Positions 31,802-39,478 of a DNA stretch of 64,000 nt are shown one piece after another. The notes under the pieces were generated by a model. It had not been told where the DNA came from. It saw only the letters and a program-made list of their open reading frames with translations, and searched no databases. The stretch's first letter is position 1. Every line of letters begins with the position of its first letter. The DNA is from CAYTBN01 sp964436045 (GTDB lineage: Bacteria > Myxococcota_A > UBA796 > UBA9615 > CAYRNR01): NCBI GenBank assembly GCA_964436045.1, contig CAYTBN010000019.1:1-64000 (forward strand), in the 5' to 3' direction. The translations under genes were made by a program, and so were the position numbers.

Positions 31802-33121
31802 ATGAACGAGCGTCGTGGGGTGATCACGAGACGGGCCATCGCTGCGCTCACGTTGATGCTCGCCCTGGCGGCGGCGGGTCCGGCGCGGGCCGCCCGGGTC
31901 GCCGACACGGGCTACTCCACGCTGGACCTGGGCGGCGACGTCAAGGCCTTCTTCTACGGCATCTACACCTACGAACACTTCCTGATGCCCGGGGATCCGA
32001 CGGCGCAGGGCCACCTGGATCTGCGGCTCAAGTTCGATGGTGGTTACGAGAACTGGTTGCGCTATTCGTTCCATCACCAGGCCACCGCGTCGCTGGTGAC
32101 CGGAACGTTCGACCTCGGCGGCGCCTTTGCGCCGACGGGCGGCGGGGCCGGGGTCCCCGAGGCCTTCAGCATGTCCTGGGAGCAGACCCGGACCGAGAGC
32201 TTCTCCGTCACCGGCCGGATGGACCGCGTCTGGATCGGCCTGAAGATCCCCCATGTCGACATCACCATCGGCCGGCAGCCGATCTCCTTTGGTACCACCT
32301 ATTTCTTCAGTCCGATGGATCTGGTGGCGCCATTCTCGCCCACGGTGGTCGATCGGGAGTACAAACCCGGCGTCGACGCCGTTCGCGTCGACGGCTACTT
32401 CGGCACCTCGGGCAAGATCACGGCGGTCGCCGCCTACGCCGGGGACTGGGACCTCGACGGTCTGGTGATCGCCGGCCATGGCAGCGTCACCCTCGGCACC
32501 TACGACGTGGGATTGTTCGTCGGATCGATCCACCGCGAGACCGTCTTCGGGGTCGATTTTGTCGGTAACCTCGGCCCGGTGGGGTTCCGCGGCGAGGCGA
32601 CCCTGACCCTGCGCAGGGACCACTTCGAGCGCAAGAAGCGGCCCTTCGTCCGCGCCGTGCTCAGCGCCGACGCCGCCTTGCCCGAGAACGTGCACGTCAC
32701 CGGTGAGGTGTACTACCAGAGCTTCGGCGCCGCGGACCCCGAGGACTATCTGGCGCTGACAGCCACCGACCGCTTCGAGCGCGGCGAGGTCTGGGCGATG
32801 GGCCGCTGGTACGCCGCCCTCAGCGTCAGCTTCGAGTTGACGCCGCTGGTCACCGGCTCGGCGTTCGCAATGGCCAACCTGGGCGACGGGAGCTTCCTGC
32901 TCGGCCCGTCCCTGTCGTGGTCCATCGCCGGCAACGCCGACCTGGTCTTCGGGGGCAACGTCGGCCTGGGCAAGCGCCCCGACGAGATGGAGCTGGAAGA
33001 CTTCTTCCACACCGACTTCACGCCCTTGAGCGAGGCCGAGATCCTCGACGCGATCCCCGTCCGCAGCGAGTTCGGGCTGATGCCCGCGATGGTCTACGCC
33101 CAGATGCGAGCGTATTTCTAG
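31802..33121 (+). CDS. Predicted outer-membrane beta-barrel protein
   Basis: 439 residues. A signal peptide (MNERRGVITRRAIAALTLMLALAAAGPARA) is followed by alternating polar/hydrophobic strands with aromatic girdles across the whole length (VKAFFYGIYTYEHFL, LDLRLKFDGGYENWLRYSFH, VWIGLKIPHVDITIGRQPISFG, and so on). The protein ends MVYAQMRAYF, with the terminal Phe typical of outer-membrane proteins. The layout resembles porin-like or 'alginate export'-like barrels, but I cannot name the family. ATG 31802 gives the best signal peptide; an in-frame GTG at about 31781 preceded by GGTGAGG is an alternative. Stop at 33121 is followed by a hairpin (33140-33162). Confidence 0.72.
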   Translation: MNERRGVITRRAIAALTLMLALAAAGPARAARVADTGYSTLDLGGDVKAFFYGIYTYEHFLMPGDPTAQGHLDLRLKFDGGYENWLRYSFHHQATASLVTGTFDLGGAFAPTGGGAGVPEAFSMSWEQTRTESFSVTGRMDRVWIGLKIPHVDITIGRQPISFGTTYFFSPMDLVAPFSPTVVDREYKPGVDAVRVDGYFGTSGKITAVAAYAGDWDLDGLVIAGHGSVTLGTYDVGLFVGSIHRETVFGVDFVGNLGPVGFRGEATLTLRRDHFERKKRPFVRAVLSADAALPENVHVTGEVYYQSFGAADPEDYLALTATDRFERGEVWAMGRWYAALSVSFELTPLVTGSAFAMANLGDGSFLLGPSLSWSIAGNADLVFGGNVGLGKRPDEMELEDFFHTDFTPLSEAEILDAIPVRSEFGLMPAMVYAQMRAYF

Positions 33122-33139
33122 CCTTCCTGACCCTTCGGG

Positions 33140-33167
33140 GCGCCGTGTTATCTTCACGGCGCAGGAG
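33140..33167 (+). promoter_or_regulatory. Hairpin abutting a Shine-Dalgarno
   Basis: GCGCCGTG, a 7-base loop TTATCTT, then CACGGCGC: a perfect 8-bp stem at 33140-33162. The very next bases are AGGAG (33163-33167), the ribosome-binding site of the lipoprotein gene starting at 33173. It could end transcription of the upstream barrel gene (no T-run), or modulate translation of the downstream one. Confidence 0.45.
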
Positions 33168-33172
33168 TCTCG

Positions 33173-34009
33173 ATGGCACACGGAGGTTCGATCTGGGGCG
33201 GCGCCGCCGCGCTGGCATTCGCCATCTCGGTGTGCGCCGCGGGTTGTCCCGGCAGCGCCGAGCCAACGCAGGAGGACGGCGCCTGCGATCAGACCGATCC
33301 GGAACTGCGTGACGTGTGTCGGCTCGCCGGTGTCTGGGATCTGGAGGAGCCGGGGACCGCGGCCTACGCCTCGCTCTGCAACGGCATGCACGCGCGATGG
33401 TACCGTGACATGTGCTGGCTCGCGGCCGCACAGTCACCGGGATCGATCGGTGCGGTCGAGATCCCCTCGAACGACCACGAAGGCGGGAAGTGGACTCCGG
33501 TCTCGCCCCGGCGCTGGGACCTGTGGACCTACTGCGAACAGATCCACGATCCCCTGTGGGTCGAAGACTGCAAGCTCTACCTCCTCGACCGGTTCGTCGG
33601 AGAGATCGACCCGCCGATCCGTCTCGATATCTGTTTCGACGAGATGCCCTCGCTGCAGGACGTCTGTGTGGCTCACTCCATCGACCGCTGGGCCGAGGGA
33701 ATGGTCCGACAAAGTGAACCCGGGACACGCTCGGAGCTGACCTCGTGGTTCACCCGCGAGGAGCTGGAGGCCCAGCTGGCGGCAATGACGCCCCGGAGCG
33801 GGCGCCTCCCGACCCCGGTCCTGAGCCTCGGGCGGGCGCTGCTCGAGCGCGCGTACCCCGAAGACTGGACGGAGCGTTGCATCGGCTTGCCAGGCGCGCG
33901 CGCAGTCGACTGCCGCCCCACCCTCGATCTGCATCAGAAGGGGCTGATGGATCTCCAGGCAGCGGCGGAGATCGTCTGGCGCGGCGACGGGGAGGGGCGG
34001 TGGTGGTGA
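33173..34009 (+). CDS. Cysteine-containing lipoprotein
   Basis: 278 residues, not recognised. A signal peptide ends in a CAAGC lipobox-like site (Cys25), so it is probably lipidated. The mature part has about ten Cys in helical contexts (CDQTDPELRDVC, ASLCNGMHARWYRDMC, WTYCEQIHDPLWVEDC, DICFDEMPSLQDVC, ERCIGLPGARAVDC), a spacing of roughly 10-15 residues that suggests disulfide-paired helical hairpins. AGGAG precedes ATG 33173. The stop overlaps the start of the next lipoprotein gene (GTGA at 34006-34009). The adjacent membrane thioredoxin could act on such disulfides (inference). Confidence 0.65.
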   Translation: MAHGGSIWGGAAALAFAISVCAAGCPGSAEPTQEDGACDQTDPELRDVCRLAGVWDLEEPGTAAYASLCNGMHARWYRDMCWLAAAQSPGSIGAVEIPSNDHEGGKWTPVSPRRWDLWTYCEQIHDPLWVEDCKLYLLDRFVGEIDPPIRLDICFDEMPSLQDVCVAHSIDRWAEGMVRQSEPGTRSELTSWFTREELEAQLAAMTPRSGRLPTPVLSLGRALLERAYPEDWTERCIGLPGARAVDCRPTLDLHQKGLMDLQAAAEIVWRGDGEGRWW

Positions 34010-34413
34010 ATCGAACTGCGAGGGCAATCCTGACCTGCGTCGTCGGTTCGCTGCTCGGCAGCGCCGTGTTGACGGCCTGCCGGGAAGAGGTCTGCGACGA
34101 TCCCTGCCTGCGGGAGCGGGCTCTCGAGGCCTTCCGCACCGACTACGATGCCGGCCTGGCCCACCTGCGGAGTATCCAGGATCCGGTGGTCGCCCAGGCC
34201 ACGGTGATGGACCTGGTCCGCGAGGTCGACATCAAGTTGCAGACCCCGGCCCAGATCGACGAGATCTGCGCGGAGACCGGCAGCCGGGCGCTGAGGCAGC
34301 TGTGCACCTCACGCTACGCTTCCCAGCATCTCAACCACCCGGCAGGCCAGGACCACAACGCGAGGATCGCGAAGCCGGGGACACCCGCCAGCCAGATCTC
34401 CGCGACTCCCTGA
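34006..34413 (+). CDS. Small cysteine-containing lipoprotein
   Basis: 135 residues. Signal peptide with lipobox LTAC (Cys24 or so). The mature part carries C-pairs (CREEVCDDPCLRERAL, DEICAETGSRALRQLC) in the same helical C-x(n)-C style as the upstream lipoprotein, so the two look related and are translationally coupled by a 4-base overlap. GTG 34006 is chosen among three consecutive GTG codons because GGAGGGG lies eight bases before it. Function unknown. Confidence 0.6.
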   Translation: MNRTARAILTCVVGSLLGSAVLTACREEVCDDPCLRERALEAFRTDYDAGLAHLRSIQDPVVAQATVMDLVREVDIKLQTPAQIDEICAETGSRALRQLCTSRYASQHLNHPAGQDHNARIAKPGTPASQISATP

Positions 34414-34450
34414 CCGCCCTCGCCTCCTCTCAGAGATCACCGGTCGCGAC

Positions 34451-35653
34451 TCACTCCCGATCCAGATCCCCCACGTCCTCCACCAGCTCGATCTCCCAGA
34501 ACCCGGTCAGGTTCGAGGCGTACTTGAGCGCCCCCTCGCCCTCGTCGGCCTTCCAGGCCTGGTAGGCGATGTGGATCTCGCCGTGCAGATCCACGGCGAT
34601 CGACGAGTACCGCCCCACGTCTCCGGCGATGTCGATCGGGGTGACCTCCCAGCTGCCACTGGCGTTGGTGGCGTGACGCAGGTCGCCCTCGTCGTCTGCG
34701 TAGTAGCTGAGGTGGACGGCGCCGTCGGATCCCACGTCGATCCCGGTGCACCAGCCGCCGGGGCGGCCGTCATCGTCGACCAGCGCGGTGGACCAGTCGC
34801 CGGTGGTGCCGTGGGCGTATCGGATCGCATCCCCGGTGGCGTCACGGTAGGCCACGTGGAGCTGGTCGTCGGAGTCGAGCGCCAGCGACGCGTGGCGACC
34901 GACGTCGCCGTCGTCGTCCACGACCTCCACGGTCCAGCCGTCCCCGTCCCGGGCGGCGTGCCGCAGAACGGCGTCCCCGGCGTCGTAGTAGACGATGTGG
35001 ACGGTGCCCGCGCTGTCCACCGCCAGGGCGTGATCCCCGTACCCGGAGCCGAGGGCGTCCACGACCTCGATGGTCCACCCCTCCTCGCCAGGTCGGGCGT
35101 AGAGCAGATCCTCGCCGTCGAAGTAGCTCAGGTGGATCTCGTCGGCCGGGCCGACGTCGAGGGAGGTGACCCCGGCCACGTCGCGGAGCTTGGTGGCCGG
35201 ATCGACGGTCTCCGTGGACCAGGACAGATTGTCGCGGAAGGCGTACGCGGGCGCGCCGTCGCGGAAAAAGCTCACGTGCAGGTCGTCCTCGCCATCGAGG
35301 ACCACGACGGTCTGGGCCCCCCGATCGCCGTCCGTGTCGACCTCGCCGGTGGCCCACTGGGCGCCGCCGTTGGTGGCGTAGCGCAGCTGTCCCACGGTGG
35401 TGGCAGGATCGTCGTGGTGCCAGAACAGGGTGTAGTGGACGATGTGGGCGGCGTTGTGGACATCGGTGTCGATGGCGGTGAAGCGCCCCGGACCGCCGGA
35501 ATCGACCTCGATCTCGGTGCTGTCGTCGTCGTCGCTCGTGTCGTCGTCGTCACCCTGGTGGTTGGAGCCGAAATCGTCGGCGGGACGGCACGCCGGCCAG
35601 CCGGCAAAGGCCAGCAGGGCGATCAACACGACGGTCGCCTTGCCTCCCTCCAT
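34451..35653 (-). CDS. Beta-propeller-like lipoprotein
   Basis: 400 residues. A lipoprotein signal with lipobox WPAC is followed by an acidic linker (QGDDDDTSDDDDSTE). Seven or so imperfect repeats of ~45-50 residues come next, with the pattern SLAVDSxGxVHIxYxDxxxxxLRYAxxxxGxWTxEVVD. This is characteristic of a propeller blade in surface proteins. Such proteins are common in myxobacterial genomes; binding partner unknown. ATG 35653 with GGGAGGA six bases upstream is preferred over a start 13 codons earlier. It is divergent from the acyltransferase operon (178-base gap, in which I see no strong promoter match). Confidence 0.75.
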   Translation of the reverse strand: MEGGKATVVLIALLAFAGWPACRPADDFGSNHQGDDDDTSDDDDSTEIEVDSGGPGRFTAIDTDVHNAAHIVHYTLFWHHDDPATTVGQLRYATNGGAQWATGEVDTDGDRGAQTVVVLDGEDDLHVSFFRDGAPAYAFRDNLSWSTETVDPATKLRDVAGVTSLDVGPADEIHLSYFDGEDLLYARPGEEGWTIEVVDALGSGYGDHALAVDSAGTVHIVYYDAGDAVLRHAARDGDGWTVEVVDDDGDVGRHASLALDSDDQLHVAYRDATGDAIRYAHGTTGDWSTALVDDDGRPGGWCTGIDVGSDGAVHLSYYADDEGDLRHATNASGSWEVTPIDIAGDVGRYSSIAVDLHGEIHIAYQAWKADEGEGALKYASNLTGFWEIELVEDVGDLDRE

Positions 35654-35831
35654 TCCCAATCCTCCCTGGGCGCGGGCCCCCGTGGAATTCATCGGACTTT
35701 CTCGCCCCCTCTTGACCCGCTCCTACCTCGATCCTCGCCGTGTTCCCGCGCGCGGGCAAGCTCGTCCCCCCTGGTCGCGGACAAGGAGTGTAGGATTTGC
35801 CATCAATCGACCTGCATCGGGGAGTCGATCG

Positions 35832-37430
35832 ATGAGGCCCGAGGACAAGGAACGAATCCAGGTCGAGGTGGTCAGCCGGGTGGTGGAACAACACGTCCAG
35901 CGCGCGCGCACGGCGCCGACGGGTTATCTGGAGCACCTGGTCAACGACACGCTGTACCACGAGCGGCTGCGGCTCGATCGGGAGAATCCGGACCACCCGC
36001 GGATCAAGGCCGACAAGGCCGTCTACGGTCCGATGCGCTCGCGGCTGCGGCACGCATCGCCCAGCGACCTGCAGTCCATGCTCCAGACCCTGTCCCGCCA
36101 CCTCGTCGACGAGGTCACAGGCCACTTCGACCCCCGGATCTACCGGGTGGCGACCCGGGTGGTACCTCCGGGCCTCTCGTTGCTGCTCAACGCCATGAGC
36201 CCCACCCGGTTGGCCTCCCTGCGCGACCTGACGGCCACGGTCGCCGACCACGTGGAGCTGCGCGGCGAGATCGAGCAGATCGAGAAGCTGTCCAGGCGGG
36301 GCACCCTGATCGTGGTACCGACCCACTCGTCCAACCTCGACAGCATCCTGCTGGGGTACGCGTGGCATCTCATTGGCATGCCCGCGCTGTGTTACGGCGC
36401 GGGTCTCAACCTGTTCCACAACAAGATGCTCTCGTTCTTCATGCACAACCTGGGCGCCTACAAGGTGGACCGCAAGAAGAAGGCGCCCCTGTACAAGGAC
36501 ATCCTCAAGCAGTACGCCACCTGCTCCATCGAGATGGGCTACCACAACCTGTTCTTCCCCGGCGGGACCCGCAGCCGCAGCGGCGCGGTGGAGGGCAACC
36601 TCAAGAAGGGATTGCTCGGGACCTCGGTGGCGGCCTACGTGAACAACCTGCGCAACCGCAACCCCAAGCCGGACATCTTCATCATCCCGACCACCCTGTC
36701 GTACAAGCTGGTGCTCGAGGCCGAGACCCTCATCGACGACCACCTCAAGGCGGTGGGCAAGAGCCGCTACATCATCGAGGACGACGAGTTCAGCAAACCC
36801 CGGCGGATCCTGGACTTCTTCCGGGATCTGATCGCCCTCGATGGCAAGATCGGCGTCACCTTCTCTCCTCCGCTCGACGTGTTCGGCAACCGGGTCGACG
36901 GGGAGGGAAACAGCATGGATCCCCGCGGGCGGCCGGTCGATCCCAGGCGCTACGTGCTGCGCGACGGCGAGCCGGTGCACGACGCCGGCCGCGACGCCCA
37001 GTACACCCGCGACCTGGAGCCGGAGCTAGTCGACGCGTTCCACCGGGACAGCGTCCTGATGTCGACCAACGTGGTGGGCCACGCCCTGTTCCGGATGCTG
37101 CAGATCCACAACCCGGGCATGGACATGTACCGCCTGCTGCGCACCGGGGGCGCCGCGCCGTCGTTCCCGATGGCCGACCTGCACAAGGAGACCGGCCGGG
37201 TGATCGACGCGCTGAAGGAGTGCCGCACCCCGCCGCGCTTCGGCGACGAGTTGCAGGCAGGCGACGTGCAGGGCATCGTCGCCGACGCGCTCAAGCACTT
37301 CGCCATCTACCACGACCAGCCCGCCGCGGAGCGCCGCGGAGACCGAGTGTTCCACATGGACCGCCGGCTGCTGCTGTACTACGGAAATCGGCTACGGGGT
37401 TATGACCTGGGCCGCGCGCTGGCCACGTGA
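35832..37430 (+). CDS. PlsB-like glycerol-3-phosphate acyltransferase
   Basis: 532 residues. Predicted to acylate glycerol-3-phosphate (or lysophosphatidate) in membrane phospholipid synthesis. The acyltransferase motifs are in order: motif I HSSNLD (H165-D170, HxxxxD), the GAGLNLFHNKMLSFFMHNLGAYKVDR motif II region, motif III FPGGTRSRSG (242-251), and a proline-containing motif IV (FIIPTTLSYK). The GTRSRSG form and the length fit the PlsB/GPAT branch better than PlsC. GGGGAG lies seven bases before ATG 35832. gpsA, which makes the substrate, follows within nine bases, supporting the assignment. Confidence 0.83.
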   Translation: MRPEDKERIQVEVVSRVVEQHVQRARTAPTGYLEHLVNDTLYHERLRLDRENPDHPRIKADKAVYGPMRSRLRHASPSDLQSMLQTLSRHLVDEVTGHFDPRIYRVATRVVPPGLSLLLNAMSPTRLASLRDLTATVADHVELRGEIEQIEKLSRRGTLIVVPTHSSNLDSILLGYAWHLIGMPALCYGAGLNLFHNKMLSFFMHNLGAYKVDRKKKAPLYKDILKQYATCSIEMGYHNLFFPGGTRSRSGAVEGNLKKGLLGTSVAAYVNNLRNRNPKPDIFIIPTTLSYKLVLEAETLIDDHLKAVGKSRYIIEDDEFSKPRRILDFFRDLIALDGKIGVTFSPPLDVFGNRVDGEGNSMDPRGRPVDPRRYVLRDGEPVHDAGRDAQYTRDLEPELVDAFHRDSVLMSTNVVGHALFRMLQIHNPGMDMYRLLRTGGAAPSFPMADLHKETGRVIDALKECRTPPRFGDELQAGDVQGIVADALKHFAIYHDQPAAERRGDRVFHMDRRLLLYYGNRLRGYDLGRALAT

Positions 37431-37438
37431 GGGAGACC

Positions 37439-38449
37439 ATGACGGACACCGTATCGGTCATCGGAGCCGGCAGCTGGGGGACCACCCTGGCCAAGATCCT
37501 CGGAGACAACGGCCGGCACGTCCTGCTCTGGAGCCGCAACGCCGACCAGTGCCGGGCGATCAACGGCGACCACCGCAACGAGCGATACCTGCCGGGATTC
37601 GAGCTGCCGAAGAAGATCGAAGCCACCACCGACCTGCAGCGGGCCTGCGAGAGCGCCCGGCTGATCCTGCTGGTGGTGCCCTCGCACGGGCTTCGCAAGG
37701 TGGCCTTCCAGATGGGTGACTTCCTGGGCGGCGACCAGATGATCGTCCACGCCACCAAGGGGATCGAGATCGAGACCGGCAAGCGCATGAGCCAGGTCAT
37801 CCGCGAGGAGACCTGTATTCGCAAGGTGGGCGTGCTGGCGGGACCCAACCTGGCCCGCGAGTTGGCGGCCCGCAAGCCGGCCGGGACGCTGATTGCGTCG
37901 CCCTTCGACGAGGTCTTCCTGGCCGCCCAGGAGGCGTTCCACAACAACTACTTCCGGGCCTACGCCGGCCACGACGTGGTGGGTGCCGAGGTGGGGGGGG
38001 CGTTCAAGAACATCATCGCCGTCGCCGCGGGCCTCGTCGACGGCCTTGAGCTGGGAGACAACACCAAGGCGCTGCTGCTGACCCGCGGTCTCAACGAGAT
38101 GGCCCGCCTCGGCGACACCATGGGCGCCCAGGTGATGACCTTCGGCGGCATGGCCGGGATCGGCGACCTGATGTGCACCTGTGCTTCGACCCTGTCCCGC
38201 AACCACCAGGTGGGCGAGCGGCTCGCCACCGGCCAGCGACGGGCCCAGATCCAGAAGGAGATGCACATGGTCGCCGAGGGGGTGAAGACCACCAAGGCGA
38301 TCCACCTTTATTCCCAGTACAAGGGGCTCGACCTGCCCATCGCCGAGGCGGTCTACCAGCTGCTGTACAGCCGGCGGTCGGTCAAGCGGGTGATCGAGGA
38401 GCTGATGGCCCGGCCCGCCGCCGACGAGTTCGGGGAGCTGGTCATTTGA
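37439..38449 (+). CDS. gpsA: NAD(P)H-dependent glycerol-3-phosphate dehydrogenase
   Basis: Reduces dihydroxyacetone phosphate to sn-glycerol-3-phosphate for phospholipid synthesis. 336 residues. The N-terminal Rossmann motif is IGAGSWGTTLAKIL (8-21); VLAGPNLARELA and VGGAFKNIIAVAAGLVDGLELGDNTKALLLTRGLNEM carry the substrate-binding and catalytic Lys region. ATG 37439 is preferred; an in-frame GTG at 37427 overlaps the upstream stop but has no ribosome-binding site. Sandwiched between the acyltransferase and the App1-like gene, which it overlaps by four bases (TTGA). Confidence 0.93.
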   Translation: MTDTVSVIGAGSWGTTLAKILGDNGRHVLLWSRNADQCRAINGDHRNERYLPGFELPKKIEATTDLQRACESARLILLVVPSHGLRKVAFQMGDFLGGDQMIVHATKGIEIETGKRMSQVIREETCIRKVGVLAGPNLARELAARKPAGTLIASPFDEVFLAAQEAFHNNYFRAYAGHDVVGAEVGGAFKNIIAVAAGLVDGLELGDNTKALLLTRGLNEMARLGDTMGAQVMTFGGMAGIGDLMCTCASTLSRNHQVGERLATGQRRAQIQKEMHMVAEGVKTTKAIHLYSQYKGLDLPIAEAVYQLLYSRRSVKRVIEELMARPAADEFGELVI

Positions 38450-39447
38450 GCTTCCCGGTCGATCGGAGTGACAACCGGGTTTTTGCGGACGACTGGGCCG
38501 GCACGGTCGTGATCTGCGACATCGACCGGACCTACCTCAACACCCGCTTCTCGTCGCTCAAGGGCATGGCGCGCATCCCGCTCGAGTTCGCCGTCGACAA
38601 GCGGGACATCCCCGGCATGGTGCCCTTGCTCCAGGAGCTGCGGCGGGGCCCGGGGCCCGAGAGTCGATTCACCCCGCTGTACTTCCTGTCAGCCAGCCCT
38701 CCGCAGATGCGCGGGGTGCTCGAGCGCAAGATGTTGATGGACGGCATCGAGCACGACGGCACCACCTTCAAGGACTGGCCTGCCGTCCTGCGCTCCGGGC
38801 GGCTGAGGCGGCTCAAGGAACAGCTGGGCTTCAAGCTGACCGCCCTGCTCCACGGGCGGATGGCTCTGCCCCGCGGTGCCGAGGAGGTGTTGATCGGCGA
38901 CGACCTGGAGAGCGATCCGCTGGCCTTCGCCCTGTACGCCGACATCCTGGCCGGCCGGGTGCCGGTCGACGGCCTGCCCCAGCTGCTGATCCGGCTCGGA
39001 GTGGGACGCCAGGACGCCTGGGGGGTGGCGGATCTGAAGAAGATGCTGCCGGACGTCGACGGGGTGCGGCGAGCCTACATCCGCCTCGAACGTAACGACG
39101 ACCCCGGAGCGCTGCACACGTTCTTCCCCGGCATCCTGCCCTGCCGAGACGCGTTCCAGATGTCGCTGTCGATGCTCGCCGAGGGGTTGATGTCGAGATC
39201 CGGCGTGGTGCGGGTGGGTCGCGGGCTGGCGGACCGGGGCGCGATGGCCGCCGATCTGGCCACCCGGCTCTCCGAGGCGGTCAAACAAGGTTTCCTGGGT
39301 CCGGAGCAAGCGGTCGAACTGGGACCGATCCTCGAGGACGCGGATCTCCTCGATCCCGCCCCCCCGGTCCCCGAGCCCGACCCCCTGTGGACCCAGCGCC
39401 CCTCCGCCGACCGCCGCTGGGTTCCCGAACAGATCCTCGCCGAATGA
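38446..39447 (+). CDS. App1/DUF2183-like HAD-fold protein (possible phosphatidate phosphatase)
   Basis: 333 residues, cytosolic. The HAD-type nucleophile motif is ICDIDRTYLNT (Asp25, Asp27, DxDxT-like). LYFLSASPPQMRGVLERK supplies the Ser of motif II, and EEVLIGDDLESDPLAF the acidic motif IV. These match the DUF2183/App1 catalytic domain, which in yeast App1 is a Mg2+-dependent phosphatidate phosphatase. Co-expression with an acyltransferase and gpsA fits a lipid role, but activity is inference. TTG start overlaps the gpsA stop (TTGA), with GGGGAG eight bases upstream. The C-terminal ~50 residues are Pro-rich. Confidence 0.7.
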   Translation: MSFPVDRSDNRVFADDWAGTVVICDIDRTYLNTRFSSLKGMARIPLEFAVDKRDIPGMVPLLQELRRGPGPESRFTPLYFLSASPPQMRGVLERKMLMDGIEHDGTTFKDWPAVLRSGRLRRLKEQLGFKLTALLHGRMALPRGAEEVLIGDDLESDPLAFALYADILAGRVPVDGLPQLLIRLGVGRQDAWGVADLKKMLPDVDGVRRAYIRLERNDDPGALHTFFPGILPCRDAFQMSLSMLAEGLMSRSGVVRVGRGLADRGAMAADLATRLSEAVKQGFLGPEQAVELGPILEDADLLDPAPPVPEPDPLWTQRPSADRRWVPEQILAE

Positions 39448-39478
39448 GGAAAGCTCCTCAGCTGCTGACCGCCCTGAG

